Source of the DNA: Sphaeroforma sirkka
Lineage: Eukaryota > Opisthokonta > Ichthyosporea > Ichthyophonida
DNA: 57,936 nt
Direction of reading: 5' to 3'
Assembly: GCA_001586965.3 (NCBI GenBank)
Contig: LUCW03001372.1
Span: 50,001 to 107,936, forward strand
Made by a program: the position numbers and the translations under genes. The notes beneath the pieces are model-generated. The model did not search any database and was not told the DNA's origin. It saw only the letters and a program-made list of their open reading frames with translations. The stretch's first letter is position 1. Each line of letters begins with the position of its first letter. Of the stretch, positions 1-11,220 are shown in pieces.

Positions 1-139
1 TATAGCACATCTGCGGCGCAGTTCAAATGAAGTGATGGACATCAGTACACTGTACGACCCCACGGACGAGGCATCATCGTGTTGGATAGGAAACCACCTG
101 CAAACCTCGGAAACTCCGCAATATCTCGAAAAATAAACA

Positions 140-680
140 TACTGATTCAAAGTACACGCAAGTGGAGCATAGACAATACAGAGCGATTTGCCAAGCACGC
201 CATAATTAAAGACTAGCTGAAAAATGATTACGGATACCGTATAATGTACTTAGCATGTGGCCTCTCTGACAAGGCAATAAGATAAAGAATTGATCTCTTT
301 CTCATTCGCATATAAGAAATATCAATAGACTAATTCAATTCAAAGTGTTTGTAAGACAAGCACAGTTAACCCTTGGTGCCATTCTTGGAATAGTGATTTG
401 CCAGGACGTGAAGATATCTGGTAAGCTGAAAAGTAATTATTGATACCTATTACTTGATATGTACCCTCTGCAACTTATCCAGACGAATTAGACCAACCAT
501 CGATTCCACGTTTATGCCCATAGAAAAAGCAAACTACTAATTTAAAGTATAACTGCTTTTTCAATACTAATCCTGGAATAGCGATCTGCCAAGCATGATA
601 GGCTATTGGGTTGCCGGGGATTGCTTATTGATACAAAAACTTACATGAACCCTCTACAAAAATTAAGACGAATTGAATTC
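140..680. repeat. Diverged tandem repeat, about 3 copies of ~190-205 bases
   Basis: Three blocks share the same order of short motifs. Each has a 'ctaattcaa(t)tcaaagt'-like start (near 141, 327 and 532), then 'ga(t/c)tTGCCA(a/g)GCA/CG' (near 190, 397 and 584), then 'attgatac...' and 'accctctgcaa/accctctacaa'. The copies are strongly diverged. No gene is visible in the first 1 kb; the only open frame (673-888) has no recognisable features. Confidence 0.5.
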
Positions 681-1002
681 AATAGAAACGAGAATTGCTC
701 CTCTCAATGCTGAGTGCAGCTTTAGAATACCAAATGAACCTAACACTTTATTACATAGTTGTCAACCACTTTCGTCGTCGACATTCACTCCCCAGAGAAC
801 ATGCCCTGTTCAAGATAGGAAGAAGAAACCGGTCAGTAGCCATTGGTTGAGAGGTTCTCCAATACACATGGTCCGACACATAATATAGTTACTCTGAAGT
901 GGTACAGATTCAAAGATTTTCTAACGTCACGCAAAAAAAAGCAAAAAAAACAATATTACTACTGTATAGTGACATATTTTCTTGAAGGGTACATGTGTAT
1001 AC

Positions 1003-1078
1003 CTATTCATACATAGGTATGCACATATATACACAGACAGAACGACAGACAACGGACAGATATATATATAAATATACA

Positions 1079-1163
<85 letters not shown>

Positions 1164-1349
1164 ATATATACATACAAACATACATACCAACATATATATA
1201 TATATATATATACATACTACTATACACGCGCGCGCTTACGCATCAACACACACATATATATATATAAGTATTTATATATACCTATACATCTATTCATCTA
1301 TATATACATATACATACATATATATATATATATGTGTGTGTGTGCATAT

Positions 1350-1390
<41 letters not shown>

Positions 1391-1524
1391 TTAAAAGTAT
1401 TTATATATATATATATCTATAATTCAAATTAGTTATATATATATATATATATATATACATATATACATTTATATATATAGTATAACATGTATACATCTCT
1501 TACTACAAGTAGACATCTAATGTA

Positions 1525-1570
<46 letters not shown>
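1003..1570. repeat. TA-rich microsatellite block
   Basis: Long runs of (TA)n, for example about 1082-1155, 1358-1386 and 1537-1569, are interrupted by short GT and CA patches. Open frames here read only Tyr/Ile repeats on both strands and are not genes. The block lies just downstream of the V-ATPase subunit F gene. Confidence 0.9.
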
Positions 1571-1572
<2 letters not shown>

Positions 1573-1740
1573 TTCATGAGAACACATACAATACATATGA
1601 ATTATTCGCATATCTATTTGTGTCGGAAAGCAATCGTGGTGAAGAAAGTATAAGCACCATGGACGATATTGCGTATGCGAGATATATGATGTTTTTCTCG
1701 GCTGAAAACTTTCGGGAACATAGAAGAAAACATTACTCAC

Positions 1741-2712
1741 CTTAGCTCTAGCCAGAATAGAGTCCTTGGATGGATCATAAGGTGTATCTTTTGAGGGGAT
1801 TTCGAGTACTGCAGGTACAGGCTGATTATAACGATCAATGGCGTATCTAATTTCTGTCGCTATATTTTGGTTTATCAGAATGACTGATATATCGGGTCTC
1901 TGAGTAAAGCTTCGGAAAGCCTCCTCGATCTCTTGCGCAGTGGTGTCTATAGGAAAGAGATACAAACGAACTCGTTAGCTGTGTTTCATGACTTCGCTGT
2001 CGGCCGTAATTGAAACTGATTCTAACGTGGAAGAAATTAGCTTATCGCGGATAGACTCTGAGCATATTCGTGAGATAAAGATACTGCGCGTATTCGTGTT
2101 GAAAACTGTCAAGATAACTTGATCCACCTTTACAGAGTGACTCGGTCCAAGGGTCTTTATAATCGCTCACGGTTCAAAAAAACGTACGTGAACTAACTCA
2201 CCATTTTTCACCACCAAAAAGTTAGAACGTTTCTTTGCGTCCACATCTCCTACACCAGCAAGCAAGAATCCAGTTACTGTATCCTATTTAGAACAAGAGC
2301 ACAAAGGGTTATGGTCGAATAGACCGTGTTCAGTGATTTCATGGATGCTTTTGATTGATAAATTATCAAGAAGAGGTGATATACAACAGAAAGCAACGCG
2401 AAGATGTTTTGTTGCAGCCACAGCCTAGCATCATCACGGACGCAATAGTGAAGGTGTCATTCTATTTATTGGTGACATAAGAAAAAAGGGTGTAACCGAT
2501 GTACGCACGATCCGTAGATTCAAGCTACTTCTGGAATGCTGTTGTAAGGGCACAGTTGCGCTTATATAGACGTCTAGCTGACCAAGATACCCAGCGATTT
2601 TCTCTTGTTCTACCCCACGTACCATATCATCGATATATACGGATATATAAGTACATATATACAATACCTCATTTCCGATTACGGCGATAAGTCCCTCTTT
2701 TGAAGCCGCCAT
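1741..2712 (-). CDS. ATP6V1F: V-type H+-ATPase subunit F (V1 sector), last exon unresolved
   Basis: Subunit F sits in the central rotor stalk of the V1 sector of the vacuolar proton pump and helps couple ATP hydrolysis to rotation. Three exons are clear: 2712-2668 ([15 protein letters not shown]), 2283-2202 (starts [14 protein letters not shown]) and 1946-1741 (contains [14 protein letters not shown] and [18 protein letters not shown]). All joins are GT-AG and keep frame. They give 111 residues, against about 118 in yeast and animals, so only a short C-terminal tail is missing. The frame ends in ARAK at a good GTGAGT donor. Possible tails are a 3-codon exon after the AG near 1613 or an exon lost in the TA tract. 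The start is the only Met before the conserved LIAVIG(N/D)E. The gene is divergent from the proteasome gene. Confidence 0.93.
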
Positions 2713-3066
2713 TGCACTCAGGATGTGGGTGTAGTTCTTTATTTATCGTTCTATCCTTCACCGTGTTGTTTCAGTGATATTTAGTTTTGCAACGACAAAG
2801 GGTAGTTGAATGATGTTGGTTTGGGTGATATACTTACCTTTTATAGAGGAGAGGGCCGATTCTTATATAAAAACAGACGCAAAATCATTTTTTTTAACAA
2901 TTTTTTGCAGAGAGCCTTAAGTACCGAACATGAGAATATTTACCCTGCCTCTTCGCCGACAAAGTGACTGTTTATGATTGTGTATGTCAACAAGATTCGT
3001 ATTCGTACACTTGCAACACATCGTTGACACACAGAGCTGTACAACTTTGTATATACCATAGTCACC
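2713..3066. promoter_or_regulatory. Shared head-to-head promoter region of ATP6V1F and PSMB7
   Basis: Only 354 bases separate the two start codons, so both promoters must lie here or overlap. A TATA-like stretch 'cttatataaaa' is at about 2862-2872. It is near-palindromic and could serve either strand. A strong donor-like sequence on the minus strand (AAAAG|GTAAGTA, about 2834-2844) could mark a 5'-UTR intron of the V-ATPase gene. Function is inferred from position only. Confidence 0.5.
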
Positions 3067-5425
3067 ATGTCAATCCACAATGTAGTAGAGCCTGCAGCAG
3101 GTGGATTTTCGTTTGATAACGTTGCACGAAATGCTGCTCTAGAATCCTTTGGCCTGAAGATGCCCACGGCTGTCAAGACAGGTACTCATTTCATCTTGAT
3201 AGCTTTGTCACAGCACTGTCATGGTTGATGTGTAGGCTTAACTGAAAAGATCGTCAAGAACTCCAGTGCCTTGTACTAGTTGGAAGTCTAATTTGTCTCA
3301 TTTCTAGGTGTCCACATATGACTAAGACGTAATGCTCGATTTGGGGTTCGATGATTTTACTGAATAATCTCAGATTTTTGAACCTTACTCATGCATTCCT
3401 TCACGTTAGCCGTTGGTTCCTATACATGAATGTGTTTCAATGGCCCATGGATGAGTACGTGTAGTTGTCTATATAATCCCTTGCCGCCCTTCCTTCCTGA
3501 AGATACACTACTACCTTTGGGGCGGCCTTACGGTATTTTTCCTAGCCCTACGCCTACTTCATACTAAAGGAAAGAAGCGGATACAAATCAGTATCACAAT
3601 CCAGACATGATCTCTATTTTTATCTGGTATATTTGAATTCCACGGCACATTCTGAAGGATATCATCTAGGTTTACATAGACTGTTTGTAGCCAACCATTA
3701 ATGTCTAGATTTGTTTGTAGTCAAGCTATGATGTCTAAATATCTTTTTACATCTCTTTTTGTTCATTTGCATTAAGCCTATTAAGGCAAAGTGACGCTTA
3801 GAATCAGGGACTTTTTTGTCTTTCTGTCCTCTTTGGGCTTATTTCATAGCCAGAATCAGCCATTTGATATTCGTGTGCTTTTAGCGTAGCAGTTTATTGT
3901 TCCTTAGAAAGCACTCCGTTGTATATCTTCCGTACAGGCTAGCTATAAACGAGCTTGTATGATATACTTTGTCGCGACCCACATATTCATTCGCTAACAC
4001 GATACTGCTTACGAATATCCCGTGTGGTTCGTATCTTGAACAACGTCAGGTACTACCATTGTGGGACTTATATATAAAGATGGTGTCGTCTTGGGGGCAG
4101 ATACGCGAGCGACAGACGGGTCTACAGTTGCTGACAAGAACTGTGAGAAGATTCACTACATAGCCCCAAATATTTACTGTTGTGGCGCTGGTACTGCTGC
4201 TGATACCGAAAACACAACCAACCTTATCTCGAGTCAACTTGAACTGCACCGTTTATCCACCGGACGCCAAAGCCGGGTGAGAACCGCCTGTAAACTGTTG
4301 AAGACTATGCTTTTCAGGTACGTAGGTTTGCATGTAATCAAATTTACGCTCTGTATTGGATGCAGGGAATCTTATAACTAAACTTAGACTATGTAGGTAT
4401 TATACGTGCAGATTAGTCATATCTGATTCTTCATCGAAAGTATTTCTGGTTTCTTTTTGGTTTACGTGATGCGCGTGGGAGCAGATCACTGTGGAATAGT
4501 CTTCGTGAAATTTGGTCGCTTGTGCACAACTAAGCATGCTATAATTCGCGTTCGGCCTGCTCCGCTGCTGCTGATACCGCTCTCTTTATCTTCAAAGGTA
4601 CCAAGGACATGTGAGTGCGGCTCTTGTACTAGGCGGAGTGGATCTAGACGGACCCGTACTTTACAGTATTCATCCTCACGGAAGGTATGCAGTCGAGTGT
4701 AGATCTATTTAGTTGTGTTCTAAGCTTTTGATATAACATAATAAAAATGAGAGCTCTCCGTAGCACCCCTTGTAGGTGGAAGGTTCGTGTGGTCATACTT
4801 GGTTGCTTTGCATTTCTTTTCGTGGATGAGTCGTGTGCGTTATCGATACAATCACGTGTTTTCTATTCCGTTTGTATACAGTACTGACAAGCTGCCGTAT
4901 GTGACTATGGGTAGTGGATCGCTGGCTGCTATGGGTGTATTTGAGGCTGGCTTCAAGCCAGATATGGAGCTTGAAGACGCTAAAAAATTGGTACGCGACG
5001 CTATCGCCGCGGGTATATTCAATGATCTGGGATCTGGTTCCAATGTCGATCTCTGTGTCATCACGAAAGACAATGTTGACTACTTGAGGACTTACGAAGA
5101 ACCAGTGAGAAAGAACGAACGTGCGGAGAAGTCGTACAAGTACAAAAGAGGCACAACAGGTAAGTAGCTGACTTATCACACACGTATTTCATTTACCTAG
5201 ATTTTGCTTGTGCACTATATACCGTGTCCGCGTTTTCTTCAACGATCTTCTTATAGTGTGCTATTGTATACCCGATAGCTCTCGGCGTATGTACAGGATT
5301 TGTATTTTTAATGTCTAAAAATGATTTTGACCTGCTTCATACTTCTATATATTCCAGCTGTCTTGACCACGTCTGTGCAGCACTTCGACGACGATATGCC
5401 CACTGCAATGGAGGTAGAGGCGTAG
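3067..5425 (+). CDS. PSMB7: Proteasome subunit beta type-7 (beta-2, trypsin-like)
   Basis: This is the beta-2 catalytic subunit of the 20S proteasome, which cleaves after basic residues. Five exons (3067-3181, 4050-4317, 4598-4684, 4882-5159, 5358-5425) join in frame with GT-AG introns to give 271 residues; human PSMB7 has 277. The propeptide ([12 protein letters not shown]...) ends at Gly39, and Thr40 is the expected N-terminal nucleophile after self-cleavage. Asp56, Lys72 and Gly84 match mature Asp17, Lys33 and the S1-pocket Gly45 of beta-2. Further signatures are [32 protein letters not shown] and [15 protein letters not shown]. The C-terminal tail is shorter than in animals. Intron 1 is long (868 bases) and the others are 198-280. 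No damage is seen, so the gene looks intact. Confidence 0.97.
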
Positions 5426-6618
5426 TTAAATGATATTCGTGCTTTAATCTGGGCATCTAATCCTATAAATCCACCATTCTCATATATGCCGTATGAAGCC
5501 ATTCATTAATTATATACTTCCGCAGTTATTGGCAAAGTAGGGTTGTCTTTTGTCCATCGGATTTTAAGGTGTCCATGGCACGGTTCATTGTATCTCATTT
5601 CACCTTAGTGTCTTTACCAGCTGATCTTGTGTACTTGTATGCCGATGGTATACGCTTTCTTTTTTTTGGTTCCTACCACGACCGTGGCGTTCCAGCATCG
5701 GGAGCTATAACTACCGAATGGACTGTCACTCTTGTCCCTGCACCCGACCCATCTTCTTGCAGTGTACATTGTTTAGTTCTAGTATGGGTTCGTATCCGTT
5801 CGTATCGCGTCGAGCGAAGGTGGTCACCGTCACACTTGCTCATTTAGCTTTTGGCTCTAGAAGTGAGCTGAACCAGCTTCTTGATCCCTGATATCACTTC
5901 TCTGACGATAAAAATGGGAATCCGAGATATACAGACTCAAACATAAGCAAACCTGGAGTATCTGTACTCGTTGCGCTTTGCGTGTTTATTTCTAAAATGA
6001 ACCAGCCGTCTCCGAATTGAAACCCTACCATGGCCGAGGTTCAGCGTTTGTAAGGTGTTTGTTAGGACAGTAAAAAAAAACTTGGTGTTTGTGGTAAGCA
6101 GTTTTCATCGCAAAATTGTTTAATCCGGTGTGACACTTATCAGGGATCAGAAAGGGCACAAACACTATTCGTATGCCAGCTTAGCGTCTGTGCAAGGAAT
6201 AGCACTGGCAGCCTGGAATTTTATCACGTGGAGACAAGAAAATTTGAATCTAAAGCAATCGATGCGAGTTTTAGCTATATGTGTTATGATCTCCGGCCGC
6301 ACATGCAATAAAAGCACACGTAAAGGAGAGAATCCCGGACCCTTTTTTTGCATGTATATGGACCCAGCTTTATTCACTAAGCCAATAGGTCTGTACGGAA
6401 TCCTGCTATATCGTGGACACCAGCTTGACAGAAGCGGAACTAATTGATGACAGATAGCAATGGAAATAGAGATGTATTTGTTTCGGCATGTACAAGGGCC
6501 AGCAATACTTTTACTGTACTGTTTCTATATTACAAGTCCTCGGCTCTCTTATGATATTTTTTCCTTTTGAGTTCGATAGGGAGGGTGTCCACACTTATCA
6601 CCGGTCCATTTTATTGCC
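5426..6618. other. Intergenic region between convergent genes
   Basis: This stretch lies between the 3' ends of PSMB7 and the VOC gene. Short open frames on the plus strand (5569-5847 and 6130-6447) have no recognisable domain, no matching splice pattern and no conserved motif. I see no gene here. Confidence 0.6.
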
Positions 6619-6969
6619 TCATTGTGATTTGTGGGTGGAATAGTCATCCTGATCGTACTTTGCGAACAAGTTTTCCTTGTTAATCATAGCTTTGAACTCT
6701 AAACTGTTGTTGGATGGATCTTTGAAAAACCTAAAATAGATATCAAAAATTGTAAGTGAGTCAACTGCAATTCGATTTGTGCAAATATGCCGCCATACTG
6801 CTATGGAAATTGATCTGAGTCAATTATTGCGCATGACACATGATTGTATGCATATACGTGTACATAATCTTGTACATTTGAATGTACAATGCTCTGGGCT
6901 GTTTAAGCTGATACAGCAGTGAAAAATTTAGTTCGTGCATATACATGTATACATAAACAATATTCATGT

Positions 6970-7014
<45 letters not shown>

Positions 7015-7961
7015 TTTACTTCAAAACATACATACTAAAGGACATACATACGTATACATATGTACATACACATACACATTTATATATGCATAAATATATA
7101 TACATACACACACACATATATATATATATGTGTGTGTGTGTGTGTCAATGATATGTATAGAACTTACATTGTCCACTGCTCGCCGGGTTGTCCTTGAAAT
7201 CTTCTATGCGGCTCGATAACAAACTTAACACCTTTACTCTTACACCGATCTGCGAAAGCCTGGAAATCTGGCTCGTCAAGCACTACCCCAAAGTGAGGAA
7301 CCGGTACTTCATCAACATCTACATCTGAGAAGTATTCCTGCAAGCAAATATATATTTAGATATTGATAAGTTATGCATATCCTCTTGCCAGCAATTCGCA
7401 GTGTATAGAATCCACGCCCACAAAGAAGCTTGTATTAAAACAAAAAATGCGTATGAAGTCAATTTGCAGGATGAGATATATCGCAAAGTATGCATCCGTG
7501 TCTAAAAACTCTCAATCTGAAACTAGGCCATACAGTGCTTCTGTGGTTATCACCAACGTGATGACACACAATCTGGTGGCCAAAGAGACTGAAGTCCACC
7601 CATTTTTTCCCGTGTGACCTGCAAGTAGTTCAGATCGAAACGAAAGAAACATACTAGTCAATATAAACCTATGTCACGTCATAATACTGGCCACTGCGGT
7701 ACAGTGTACGATACAGCTACAGCGCAAGTTTCCTCCGTAACAATGAAAATTTCAAGCACGTCTATAATAGCGCAATGATGCTTTAATCTTTGTGCTTTAT
7801 GACCTAAAAGATCGAAAAGCGCGAACTCGCACATACCGGCCCTCCATGCAACCCAGAACATTGCCATAGAACTCTCTGGCGGCCGCTACTGAGTGTACGG
7901 GGAACGCGTGATGAAACGGAGCGATCCTTTGTACCGCCTGTGCTGTTTTGAGGGACGACAT
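6619..7961 (-). CDS. VOC-superfamily (glyoxalase/dioxygenase fold) protein
   Basis: Four exons (7961-7837, 7618-7534, 7337-7168, 6730-6619) splice in frame to a 163-residue protein. The order of motifs is FHHAFPV, FYGNVLGC, WVDFSLFGHQIV, VPVPHFGVVLD, FVIEPHRRFQGQPGEQ, then KDPSNNSLEFK. This is the pattern of a small VOC family common in bacteria and often annotated as glyoxalase or extradiol dioxygenase. The usual metal-ligand positions look occupied: His17/18, His56, His85 and Glu138. The substrate is unknown. Met at 7961 is chosen because it precedes the conserved start closely; an in-frame Met lies further upstream (8105). The exon 2 donor is GTATGG; an alternative GTGATA donor would break frame with exon 3. 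Intron 3 (437 bases) carries TA and GT microsatellites. Confidence 0.88.
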
Positions 7962-8727
<766 letters not shown>

Positions 8728-9186
8728 TAGATATCACCGAATAGCTAAAGGATGTAGTTTACGAAAATACACCAACTAAGCACCCAGGCATACATATGAT
8801 TTGTGTACAGGTAGTTCGTGTATATTCATATGTATTTTATGTTAAGTCTCTATATATATTATCAAGTCCATGCCTTCACTGAGACACGTGTATACAAGAG
8901 CATATTTAAAACCGATAAAATCTTCCACAGACGTAGCTATTTCAGACAATAACGATCAATCCACACCTGGAGCTGACTCCGATGAATAAGACTTAGTGAA
9001 CTACACGCAGGAATGTAAATATTCATGAGAGCCAGAATAAAACTACTATAATACAAATACTATACAATATATATATATATCTATATATAATGTTCGCGTA
9101 TATATATTTATGTGAGTATGTATATATATATATATATATATATATACATTTGCATATATATATATACATATATATTTATATATATT

Positions 9187-9247
<61 letters not shown>

Positions 9248-10571
9248 CAAACATACATACATATGTATATGTCTGTAAAAATATCATATATACATATATA
9301 TACAATACATGTATGTATGTATGTATGTATATAAATTTCATTATGTTTTGCATGTAATGCATATATGTATGTGTGCGTTTGCGTGCGTATTATTTTTTAT
9401 GTAATGGTTATATATATATCACATTATATATATTATATATATGATTATAATCATAAACATATTATACATATTAATACGTGCATGCATACACGTTTGCTGT
9501 ATATATACATATTATTATATATAATATGAATACATATACACACATATATGTATTATCCAAAAAAATGGCATATATGTTTATGTATGTATAATATATTATA
9601 TAATAATAATATATAATATATTATAATATATATATATATTATTAATAATATAATAATATTATTATATATGCATGCATGCATGTCAATGTACGTATGCATA
9701 TGTACACAAACCCATTATTGTCTTTGCGTAATATGTAATGCGTGTGCGTCTTGTTTTGTTATTGTTTGCATTTGCAACATATATATATATATATATATAT
9801 TATTACATATAATATATATATATCATTATATTTACATACATATATGCATGCATGCATGTATGTATGTGTTTTATATGCATACATATATATCGTAATCATC
9901 GTGGTTCATATGTAATACATATATATTATTAATATTAATATATAATAATATATAATAATATATATATTACAGACAAACGCACATAATGCATGTGCATGTA
10001 ATATATTACATACTATACATATGTATAATATGGACAAAGACGCACGTAATAATGTAATAAAATATAATATATATATATATTATATAATATAATACATTAT
10101 GTATGTGATGATGATGTGTGTTGATTGTACGTATTATATGTTTCTGCACAGAACCATCCATACATGCAATGGAGATTATATAATATATATATGTATGTAT
10201 ATATTATTATATATTATATATATATATGTATATATATATTATATATATAACATATTTGCATGGAACCATCCATATGTATACCAATATATATATTAATATT
10301 ATAATATATATATATAATATATACATACATATACATACATAATAATATACTAATAGTAATATCGGAGTTCTATCCATGCATAATATATATTATGTATATA
10401 TATAATATATATACATATATAATATGTATATATAACAATATATTAATAATAATAATATGTATATATATATATGTATAATATATATATACATATATACATA
10501 TATGCCTATATACCACCATATATAATAGCTTTTCATATATGTACCATATATAATAATAATCTATAATATAT

Positions 10572-10660
<89 letters not shown>

Positions 10661-10674
10661 GTATGTATATATAA

Positions 10675-10754
<80 letters not shown>

Positions 10755-10760
10755 TATTTT
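8728..10760. repeat. AT-rich low-complexity block with more TA arrays
   Basis: The block mixes TA, TAT/ATA and GTAT/CATG simple sequence, with longest TA arrays near 9189-9241, 10566-10650 and 10684-10750. Two short 'gaaccatccata' motifs recur at about 10150 and 10263. About 8740-9060 is less repetitive, but no coding feature is visible there. Confidence 0.85.
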
Positions 10761-10775
10761 TTGAATTTTGATATG

Positions 10776-10860
10776 ATCATATTATCGAGGTGATGAACTC
10801 GAAATCAACTCTTCGAAGAAGAGTTAAGGCTGTGATAATATCACATTTTTTTGTTTTCGC
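10776..10860. repeat. Short inverted repeats (hairpin-forming)
   Basis: A central palindrome 'aactcttcgaagaagagtt' (about 10808-10826) is flanked by 'gatcatattatc' on the left and 'gataatatcac' on the right, which are partly complementary. It lies at the edge of the AT block and could be a cruciform or the remains of a small element. Confidence 0.45.
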
Positions 10861-11220
10861 ATCGTTTAATTATGAGTCCAATCTCGCCAACCAATTGCAG
10901 ACACGTGTAGTAAACAAAAAATCTACTTCATGTGAAAGAAAACTATTATTTTGCGGGCGGCAATAGTCATATCTGAAATGACAATACACTGTCGTCTCCC
11001 AATAACGCTCCAAATGTGCTAAGTAAAGGTACAAATCAACGACAAATAGGAACCCAATCGGCATCCTCAATGAAACCTTGCATTTGAATCGGAGTCAATG
11101 CGATAAACAGAACAGATTGAAATACACTCACAACAAAATGCTTGCACCTGATGTTGAGAACTATAGGACAACGAACATGTCAAATTGGGAGTCGCATGCT
11201 ACATCACGAGATTTGCCAGG

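Noticed and set aside
995-1394. Open frames of Tyr/Ile repeats on both strands
   Set aside because: They are translations of TA/GT microsatellites with no other content.
6305-6350. A GENPGP string resembling the end of a 2A peptide
   Set aside because: The preceding residues (STRK) lack the D-x-E part of the 2A consensus, and the frame has no recognisable gene on either side.
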